The notes beneath the pieces are model-generated. The model did not search any database. It saw only the letters and a list, made by a program, of their open reading frames with translations, and had not been told where the DNA came from. 13,389 nt of DNA from Hymenopellis radicata (lineage: Eukaryota > Basidiomycota > Agaricomycetes > Agaricales > Physalacriaceae). Location: positions 1 to 13,389 of the forward strand of contig JADNRX010001168.1 of assembly GCA_015501595.1 (NCBI GenBank). The letters are read 5' to 3'. A program made the position numbers and the translations under genes. The stretch's first letter is position 1. The number at the start of each line of letters is the position of its first letter. Below are positions 7,008 through 13,389 of the stretch, piece by piece.

Positions 7008-7813
7008 TCAAGTCCAAGAGTCCATAGTCGTGTCGATAGACTGGAAAGCCATGGTAAGTCTAGCATTACAACGAAGACATAAGAGAGCTTGCCTGTGGTT
7101 CTTTGAAGAGGTCGACAAACAGTCCACGGGTACGGCCGAACGCGGCGATGCCAGTCGGCGGGACAGCGTCGGCAGGTTCGTCCGTGAGAGCCTGAGATTC
7201 ATTCCCGAGGGTGAGCGGCAGGGTAGGTCTATGGCTTTCGTGAGTTCAGAACCAATGGAGACAACAAAAGACGTACCAAGTGTGAAGGCCTGACGACAAG
7301 TGGGTCTACGACGAGGTAAGCTGTTGATACCACAGTAAGGAATAGAAAAAAACGCACCAGAGAACGATGCTCGAGCCCGTATTGCATTCCACACTAACCC
7401 CCGTTGGACGCGACAACCTCAACGACGCGGCGGAATCCTACACAAAGAGCCCTTTCAGTAAGACAGTCGACGACAAGCAAATGAAGTGAACTAACCAGTG
7501 TTCGAATGGCGATGAGAGAGGGCGTCGCCAGCGGCGACGACATAAAATGAAGGAAGCCTGTGAAATGTTAGCCAGCTTAGCGACGTGTACAGGTCAAAGA
7601 CGACGAACCAGAGCGGTGAGAAACGGGCTCGAGGGCGGGGAGCTGGAGGCAAGAACGAGTCAACGAGGGTGGTATGATGGTGGTAGGAAGAAACCCACCT
7701 GTCACGATCAACGTGACCTTTTTGAACGCGTCGGGATGGCGATGGAGAGCGCGTCGGCAGCGACGTCGAGAGCAATGCTGGCAAGAGGAAACAGTGATAT
7801 AAGACATGGGCAT
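7008..7813 (-). CDS. Intron-dense unidentified gene, 5' part, seven exons
   Basis: A spliced frame of 141 codons can be built from ATG 7813 to TGA 7008 through exons 7813-7699, 7642-7609, 7557-7496, 7437-7399, 7320-7277, 7191-7093 and 7040-7008. Introns are 56, 51, 58, 78, 85 and 52 nt, most with clear branch points such as TTGAC or GGCTAAC. The last has a GC donor (CAG|GCAAGC). Exon 6 has strongly coding-like codon use and reads PPTGIAAFGRTRGLFVDLF. A TATA box lies about 80 bp upstream of the ATG. No known domain was recognised. Because intron-like units continue to 5685, the stop at 7008 is probably not the original end. If the fifth or sixth intron is placed differently, the next exon reads on as YRHDYGLLDLKLAAS. 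Confidence 0.35.
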
Positions 7814-7893
7814 GAACGAGGGAGAAGGCAGGTCGAAAGTGGGAAGAAAGGAAGGAAGTAGGTGATGATAGACTTTGGAGGGATTCCATGGCC

Positions 7894-7900
7894 TTATATA
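7894..7900 (-). promoter_or_regulatory. TATA box of the intron-dense locus
   Basis: On the minus strand the sequence reads GATATATAAGG. It is 80 nt upstream of the ATG at 7813, leaving room for a start site near 7865 and a short leader rich in C and T, as in many fungal genes. An ATG at 7889 lies too close to the TATA box to be the normal start. Confidence 0.5.
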
Positions 7901-8088
7901 TCGTTTCCCAGTAGTCCAGGCTCCACGAGACGTAAATAGATTCGGAGAATCAAGACCCGTGATGCGCGAATACCCGCTGAGCCGAGAACTTTGAAAGTTC
8001 CAAGCCAATTATTGTGCCGCCACCCGGACTCATTTCCGTTTCCTACGCGAACTGAGCGCCCTGACAACATAATAGCAACAGAAATAGC

Positions 8089-8366
8089 TCACAAATAAAC
8101 ATTGAATGTGAAGTCTATGAAGGAACACAGACCCGTTGTACGTAGGTAAATAGAAACCAGTTGGACTCACCTCCTCCTCCAGAATGCACTGATTCTGTAT
8201 TCCTTTCGTTCGCGCCAAGTCTCCGCTGTACAAAATGCCGCAATCGTTTCAAGGAGAGGACCCTGATCATCTGATGTGAGTCATATAGAACGGACAGACG
8301 GGGAACTGAAAAACTTACAGATTGGTATTTCGTGGCGGCGGACATTCGCACCGCTTCGCGTTGCAA
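8089..8366 (-). CDS. Small spliced hypothetical protein, 57 residues
   Basis: Three exons (8366-8319, 8270-8171, 8114-8089) join without a frame break into a 57-residue protein. The introns are 48 nt (GTAAGT, ATGACTCAC branch, TCAG) and 56 nt (GTGAGT to ATAG). The first intron is nearly ideal; the second has a weaker branch point. The product is basic (MIRVLSLKRLRHFVQRRLG in the middle) and matches no family known to me. It may be part of a longer gene whose other exons are lost. Confidence 0.3.
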
Positions 8367-8462
8367 TATCCACCGTTCTGAATGCGAATAAAGGTTGCCG
8401 TTTACGTCCTAGTTGAATGTCACAAGTACAGGGTTAAGTTGAAGCGGCCGAACGATGGAAAA

Positions 8463-8483
8463 GGCACGAACCTTGTTCGTGCC
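8463..8483. repeat. 9-bp perfect hairpin
   Basis: GGCACGAAC-CTT-GTTCGTGCC is a perfect 9-bp stem with a 3-nt loop. It lies about 100 bp upstream of the 57-residue frame on the minus strand. There is no adjacent U-tract, and it is in a eukaryotic setting, so it is not called a terminator. Confidence 0.7.
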
Positions 8484-8995
8484 ACATTGAATTCGGGTTT
8501 ATTCGCGTAGTTATTGGTTTCTTGAGGAAATTAGCAGTGGAATATAGGCCCACAACAATATATATAACTCCTGTAGCCATCATATTGGCAGAGTTCGGCC
8601 GGGAAGCGTGTTTTCGCCCAAAGTGTCGGAGGGATGGAGGAGGAGAACGACCACTCGCGTCATTTCCCCGCATCCGAAAGTCAAGAGATAAGATAGGAAA
8701 GACCCCAGACGCGTCATAGGGTCCAGGAAATCCTCGTGCTATCGATGCTCAGGGTCCAGGACGCCTCGCTGAGCGGTTGACGCGAAAACGGGCGTAAAAG
8801 CGCGTCCAGTCCTCAAGCGACCATCGGAATCCGTATTACGTAACCGTCAAAGCAATATCCCAGTAAATTCAGGTCTCCAAGAGCTGCCAGAGAGCGGGAA
8901 AGCAAAGGTACGCGTTGGTGTAACCGAGTCGAGATCGGAGTGGTCGTGGTTGAAGTGCAAGTTTACCCGATCACTTGGGGTGGCCTGGGCTCGAT
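8484..8995. other. Stretch without a recognisable gene
   Basis: Overlapping open frames occur on both strands near 8434-8719 (one with an I/V/Y-rich TGVIYIVVGLYS segment), but none shows introns, a family motif or a supported start. An 11-bp direct repeat AGGGTCCAGGA occurs at 8718-8728 and 8750-8760. Nothing else stands out. Confidence 0.4.
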
Positions 8996-9223
8996 CTATG
9001 ACTTCCAACATGACATTTCCCCGTCAATTCCGAGATGATAGAGCTTCTGGAACAGGTACCCAGCTTGGTATACCTGCTGGGTGAGCGGAGTGAATATTCC
9101 ACGTAGGACACACGATATCCTCCTGGCGACAAGACGCACATCATCTTCAGGGTGCCGGATATCGATCGCACTAGTTTCTGGGTTCCCCTGGAAGGAAGTT
9201 TTAGAGAAGCACACATTTGGCAT
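8996..9223 (-). CDS. Unidentified single-exon reading frame, 75 residues
   Basis: The frame runs from ATG 9223 to a stop at 8996 and can be extended upstream only through non-ATG codons to 9238. It has plausible amino-acid composition (for example IDIRHPEDDVRLVARRIS) but no family match that I can defend. The overlapping minus-strand frame 8971-9216 is also open, which weakens the case. It could be one exon of a larger lost gene. Confidence 0.2.
   Translation of the reverse strand: MPNVCFSKTSFQGNPETSAIDIRHPEDDVRLVARRISCVLRGIFTPLTQQVYQAGYLFQKLYHLGIDGEMSCWKS
9058..9082. repeat. 25-nt near-perfect palindrome
   Basis: ACCCAGC and GCTGGGT flank GGTATACC, itself an 8-bp palindrome, giving a nested structure with only one asymmetric T. 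It lies within the 75-codon frame at 8996-9223. Confidence 0.65.
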
Positions 9224-9239
9224 TTTGCTCACATTCACT

Positions 9240-9733
9240 TCGTGTTAATGTTGACATGTGGTCTATCGGTAAGTATGTGAATTTCTCCGACTCTAGGTGT
9301 TTCCCATGTTTTAGTAGGATACTCTACTGAACTTTCTACAGTAGTTTAGGCATCTCTACTGTCTTTAACGAGTGTTTATTTTATGATATACATTTTGTAA
9401 TGAAGTCTAAGTAACACTTTTGAAGTGAATGGGGCCACTTTTCTTACTTTCGCGCAATAAAGAATAGGACAAATAGAGTTCATTTCTCGCGTAGTATACA
9501 TGTAGATTTCTCTAACAACGTAAAATCTACGTAGTCTTACCCGCTACAACGCCCGCTACTCCGCGCTTTTGCTCCTAAGCCCGCCAATACACCGAATCAG
9601 AAGTGCTCCAGATCACTAAAGAGCAGGGCAGCAAGACGGCGACGCAGTCGCCCTCGCTACGAAATACCAAGACTTAAGTCCGGGAAGTGATCGAAGCAAA
9701 GTGAAAGGTACGAGCCTTCCTATTCCAATATTA
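9240..9733. other. AT-richer intergenic stretch with hairpins
   Basis: About 9240-9560 is visibly richer in A and T than the rest of the window and has no reading frame of note. It contains inverted repeats GTAGATTT/AAATCTAC (9502-9509 and 9523-9530) and CTACTG/CAGTAG near 9323-9343. From about 9540 the composition returns to normal. I see no gene here. Confidence 0.5.
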
Positions 9734-10345
9734 CTATTGAAGAGGTCGGATCCTGACCTTCACGTACGGTAAACTAGCGGCCGAGGCGCCCGTATGGTCG
9801 TCGTCCTCACTGTCTCCAAGCCAATCATGGACGGCGAAGTCGTGACAGCCGTTGTTTCTCGTGTGGCGCAATTTCTCGTCCACGGTGTTGTATCCGCAGC
9901 AGTGAGAAGACCGCAACGCGGGCGCAGCGGCGAATAGCCGCTGGTCACTGCTGCCGTTATACTGAACCAATCACGACCCGTCAGCCTAAGAGTTTTAACA
10001 AGTAAAGGCACATACCCGAAATGAGGTCCCCGTCAAAGTTCCAAATGCGGCGAGAAAGCCGAACATGAAGAGATCCAGATCTCCATCAACGGCGCAGTTT
10101 ATCCGAGAGTGAGTCAACTGGCGGCGGTAAGTCCATGCGAGTAGGAAATCCAGCCAATAAGAGAATAGCCATGGGAAAAGACTACGAAGTGAGGCACTTC
10201 GCCCTGCAGGAGTCCAGAATAATAACAGGACCGCGTCGCATTGAGGTATCGGACTTGAAGCGCGCGCGAAGGAGTCCAGTGTCAGGCGGACATCATGGAG
10301 GCCGCGAAGTGGCTGAATTGATTCCTGGTGCGGTGTCAGGCTCAA
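9734..10345 (-). pseudogene. Unidentified two-exon coding remnant
   Basis: An open stretch (10345 to 10016) ends at a GTATGT donor. A 54-nt intron (9962-10015) with a GGCTGACGG branch region and a TTCAG acceptor joins it in phase to a second open stretch, 9961-9734. The first part has hydrophobic segments (LFPWLFSYWLDFLLAW and MFGFLAAFGTLTGTSF) and the second an acidic one (GDSEDDDH). No ATG starts the long reading; the first Met is MFGFLAAF, so a 5' exon is missing or the gene is broken. The family is not recognised. Confidence 0.3.
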
Positions 10346-10451
10346 AACGAGTCAATTCAAAGCCAAGACATACCGAATTTGATGGCAAGACGGCGCTGAA
10401 TCTGGTGGAAATTCATGTCAGAAATACGCTTCGAAATGAAGCCGGAATTCT

Positions 10452-10592
10452 CACTTTTTCCTAGAAAAAAAGCCCGGCCGGCGAGGCCACCCCACGCCGT
10501 AGACGTTCAACAGCCTGTATTCAACAAGTCGAAGTCTTGAGGTAGGGAGGTACGGGGTGTGGCGGCCTCTCAAGGACGCGGCGCAGCCGCCT
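10452..10592. repeat. Diverged extra copy of the arm head
   Basis: Positions 10452-10486 resemble 10714-10748 (a T-run, an A-run, then a GCCGG/CCGGC palindrome and GGCGAGG), and 10578-10591 repeats the GCGGCGCAGCCGCC hairpin seen at 10843-10856. Order and spacing are roughly kept, but the sequence between is dissimilar. This suggests an older partial duplication immediately before arm 2. Confidence 0.5.
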
Positions 10593-10841
10593 CTTCGTCC
10601 ACGCGTGAAAGAACGTTCATTGCAAACGAGATCTCATCAGATCTACGTCCGAAATCAAGTCGGTTTGATCTACAAAGGGTCAGAAATAGTGACGAAAAGT
10701 GACGGAGAATGGTACCTTTTTCTTGAAAAAAAAGCCGGTCCGGCGAGGACAGCAGACGCTGCCCGAATTGCAGGACTCGGTCTCTCCAGTTCCAGAAGCT
10801 TCAAGCCGGTACCATCAGCGTGGAGGTATGCGTATCGGGGA

Positions 10842-10870
10842 GGCGGCGCAGCCGCCGCCTCCATCGTCGT
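10842..10870. repeat. GC hairpin plus short CGT run (arm 2)
   Basis: This is the arm 2 counterpart of 134-168. The 6-bp GGCGGC/GCCGCC hairpin has loop GCA instead of GAA, and only two CGT units follow at 10865-10870. A few bases are rearranged between the hairpin and the run. Confidence 0.8.
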
Positions 10871-11190
10871 CAAGAGCTAACTGGCTTCAATATCCGATAA
10901 AACTTGAAGCTGTCACATTCACCGGAGGAGGACCGTAGCCGCGCGAATTTCCCTAAGAATAGTACGTCAAAAAAATAACCTTACAGCGAATTTCAAAACA
11001 CACCTTTTCACTGACCCCCAAGCCTCTGCGGCGAGCAGATCCACGCTGCTCAAAGTCCACTTCTCCGTAATTCGACCAAGTCGCGATTTGAAGAGCTTGA
11101 GAAGTCGATATCCCGGGCCAGACGTATTTTCTAGAACAGATGACGCGTCATTCCTGGGTGGAGTCAGTTGTCCTCGTATGAGAAGGTGAT

Positions 11191-11224
11191 GGTTCAAGAC
11201 GAACCTTGGCGATCACGTGTGATC
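11191..11224. repeat. Pair of adjacent palindromes (arm 2)
   Basis: This is the counterpart of 480-513. GATCACGTGTGATC is conserved exactly at 11211-11224, while the left palindrome has lost one base pair of its stem. Confidence 0.55.
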
Positions 11225-11489
11225 GACCTCTGTTCCTTCCGACAATCATGTCGCCTGACACCTTCTCTTCTCTCCCGGCCTCTGCACGCCCTGAATCGAC
11301 CCTCAAGGTCATTGCGAATATGTGTTTGTCTTGATTCCCGGCGAAGGGCCCCCTGCGTCGGACCGACTGAGTCTCTTTTTGAGCCTTAGAGGGACTTTGG
11401 TGACGCACCTCACTGCCCATTGACGCTGTTTCGTCATCTTTGTCTTGGCTATCTCCCTGACCCTCTCATACCTGCCGCGAATTCTGACT

Positions 11490-11995
11490 CCGGATCTGAA
11501 CGTATTGAACTGCTCTCTGTCTGTGCGTCGGCGCGACTATCCAAAATCTGAGTCCGGATCTGGATGAATTGGGCGACTGTCTTTTCTGTTTGTGTGCCAT
11601 ATGAGTCTTCAGTTTGTCCTACCTGTATTACGAAGACTGTATGAGTCTTCAGCGGGCGAAGTGGGATAAGGCGCCGACTCACTTGCTGACATTCCCAAAA
11701 AATCGAAACCCGGATCTGGACGAATTGAAGGACCCTCTCTACGTCGCGCGGGCCTTCAACACTCCCGTCAATACCCCTGGAACACCAAAGACTGTATGGA
11801 ATTTCATAGGGCGAACCGACTCAAGGCGACTCCAACTGACTTACCGACTCTCGCTGAACACTCCCAAAATCTAAACCCCGAATCTGGACAGATTGAGCGA
11901 CTTCCATCCGTCTCAGCAACCGTCTATGCTCGCCCCGTCACTGTTCCAAGAACGAAGACTTCGGCAACTCTGTGAATTTTCAGCGCCGAAACAAT
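11490..11995. repeat. Degenerate ~160-bp minisatellite (arm 2)
   Basis: The same array as at 776-1280. Cores begin at 11490, 11554, 11710 and 11878 (steps 64, 156 and 168). Step lengths differ from arm 1, so the units have gained and lost bases since the arms separated. Confidence 0.75.
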
Positions 11996-12325
11996 GTCAA
12001 GACAAGGTAAGCTTACCATTCTCGTTGAGACCATCATGGAAGACTGAAAATGCGCCGAGACGACAGAAATGAAGCAGACGAGCGGGACAAGTTGCTGGTG
12101 GGAGACATGATGGCGGGAGGGAAATGACTTGCCGAACGCCTGTATTCCTTACCAAACACGGCACATTTTCGCATTCGGGACTCTAGGCCTTGCTTCGTAA
12201 GACCCTGTCCGGCACACCAAAAGTTGCTTTCCTGTTGCAAGTCATGATGAATCTTAGTGTCCGGTGTATTCATGAGAATGTCCTTGATTTTCCGAGTTGA
12301 TCAACACCAAACACAGCGTAAAGCA

Positions 12326-12381
12326 ACCTTACTATTCCACGAGCAAAGGTAAAAGTACCTCTGTTCCTAGAATAGTAAGGT
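12326..12381. repeat. 56-nt nested fold-back (arm 2)
   Basis: Exact counterpart of 1613-1668: the same 12-bp stem and the same inner 5-bp stem, although nearby bases differ between arms. Confidence 0.75.
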
Positions 12382-12630
12382 ACGTGAGGAGGTTCCCTGC
12401 ATGCTTCGAATATATTGCAATGACGGAGGAGAGGATTTCATTGACCTTGTAGCATAGTACTTGGAAAGCAGAATAGGATGCTGAGTATATTTATTGAAAG
12501 CTACAAGTCCCCGCTATCGAATGATACGGCGGAGAAGTGAATCGGACACGAACAAGTGTGGCGCAACGGTGTGCCAAGTCCGTGTGTACGTCAGTGGTCC
12601 GATAGCGAAAGTCACGGGAAATACTCGCGA

Positions 12631-12648
12631 GAGGGTATATAAACCCTC
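12631..12648 (+). promoter_or_regulatory. TATA-like box framed by inverted repeat (arm 2)
   Basis: The same GAGGG-TATATAAA-CCCTC arrangement as at 1918-1935 is preserved, although bases just upstream differ between the arms. Confidence 0.4.
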
Positions 12649-13038
12649 TGGACAACAGCAGAGCCTCAGAGTCTTGTTCTCCTCCCACTGCATTGAACGG
12701 CACGGGTCCTGGAAGCCAAGAGCTAACCTTCCGTCCACTGGGACGGCCGCGGGGCTCTTGGGGAAAGGGATGCGAGTCAGACGTTCCACACTGTGGTACG
12801 CCGTCCTCGGACGTTCTGGCAAAGTCCTCTATGAGGCCATCAGTCTGATCAACTGGTGCGAGCCAAGAGAAGCCCTGAGCAATGCGCTCGGGGCTCCTTT
12901 TCGGCTCATTGGGGCCCGTTAGGCCGGGCGCTAGCTGGCATTTTTCCTGCAGAAAACGTGGACTTGCGTTCATTTCTCAGTACCTGCACAGCCACCACAT
13001 ACGTTAATTGTAACTTTGTCTTCGATTATTGTACTTTT

Positions 13039-13298
13039 TCCTACGGTAGGCTCTTCCAAATGACAGCCTCTTCCTCTCCTCCAAGGCCCAGCTGAACACT
13101 CCTCGTCGTTCAAGAGTTATTCGACGTCCACGATCCCCGAGCCAACACAGCCACAGTGGCGCGCGCACACAGGAGAGGACACGCTATTGCTAACTTTTCT
13201 CTTTGTCCTACGGTAGGCTCTTCCAAAGAATATCAAGTTTCATTGCTCTGATTCCTAGTTGTACACAGTGCGTAGTTCAAGAGATATTCAAGCCCGAG
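13039..13298. repeat. 166-bp internal tandem duplication (arm 2)
   Basis: Counterpart of 2326-2576. The CCTACGGTAGG-bearing element begins at 13039 and again at 13206 (167 bp), so the duplication predates separation of the arms. Confidence 0.7.
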
Positions 13299-13389
13299 CT
13301 AGCAGGCGGTATAGGCAGGTGCGGAAACCCGCGCACTACACGCGCACGAAGCACTCACCAAGACGTTCTAGATGTTAGCATGATGCGAG

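Larger units (their letters stand above)
10707..13389. repeat. Long direct repeat, arm 2
   Basis: This is the second copy of the segment at 1-2664, same orientation. The offset is 10706 at the start, 10714 in the identical central block and 10725 at the end. Differences are concentrated in the first ~1.2 kb (indels, a shorter CGT run, altered minisatellite units), with scattered substitutions after 12310. The largest single difference lies near 13310-13345, where arm 2 carries extra GC-rich sequence relative to 2595-2620. The last 50 bases again match and include the splice donor and exon end seen at 2628-2664. Sequence past 13389 would therefore be expected to resemble 2665 onward if the unit is tandem. 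Confidence 0.93.

Noticed and set aside
7093..7191. Class III aminotransferase motif (FGRT)
   Set aside because: AFGRTRGLF recalls the GFGRTG block, but the preceding DEVQ context and the following lysine region are absent.
6221..7293. Plus-strand open frames opposite the intron-dense locus
   Set aside because: They cross the minus-strand introns and show no plus-strand splice pattern, so they are treated as shadows.
1..13389. LTR retrotransposon with ~2.7-kb LTRs
   Set aside because: Homology runs past any plausible LTR end into GCP exon sequence, no gag/pol domains lie between the arms, and the interior carries spliced host-like genes. A TGG-starting stretch near 12854 looks like a primer-binding site, but the homology continues through it in both arms.
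1..13389. tRNA, rRNA, CRISPR or telomeric repeats
   Set aside because: No cloverleaf, rRNA block, regular spacer array or TTAGGG run was found on either strand by reading.

Overview
The window looks like intron-rich fungal, most likely basidiomycete, nuclear DNA. The reasons are minus-strand introns of about 45-65 nt with GTRNGY-type donors, CTNAC/CTAAC branch points and YAG acceptors, moderate GC, no prokaryotic gene layout, and one gene whose protein resembles a fungal gamma-tubulin complex component of the GCP5 type. No rRNA, tRNA, CRISPR array, telomeric repeat or recognisable transposase/reverse transcriptase was seen.

Layout. (1) Positions 1-2664 and 10707-13389 are two collinear, same-orientation copies of one repeat (arm 1 and arm 2). 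The match runs to both window edges, so the repeat continues outside, and the spacing is about 10.7 kb. The arms hold no convincing protein gene. They do hold a degenerate ~160-bp minisatellite, a 56-nt fold-back, a TATA box set in a palindrome, a 166-bp internal duplication and other palindromes. Divergence along the arms is uneven: a 393-bp stretch is identical by eye, while flanking stretches carry many substitutions and indels. (2) Positions 2634-4806 (minus) hold the amino-terminal half of a GCP5-like protein. Five introns keep one frame for 587 codons. Then come a stop codon and two small compensating indels, and the carboxy-terminal domain is absent where the arm begins. (3) Positions 4870-5564 (plus) hold an open region in three successive frames, probably a decayed gene. 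(4) Positions 5685-7813 (minus) hold an unusually intron-dense locus with about 15 introns and exons mostly 10-230 nt, behind a TATA box at 7894-7900. Its first seven exons give a clean 141-codon frame, but downstream the frames break. I do not recognise its product. (5) Positions 8089-10345 hold weak minus-strand coding candidates separated by AT-richer, hairpin-bearing sequence. (6) Positions 10452-10592 look like a diverged extra copy of the head of the arm.

The genes show no common pathway. The window reads as a segmentally duplicated, partly decaying region. The main interest is the 10.7-kb repeat layout, its mosaic divergence, and its overlap with the last exon segment of a truncated cytoskeletal gene. 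All homology statements rest on motif recognition without a database search.
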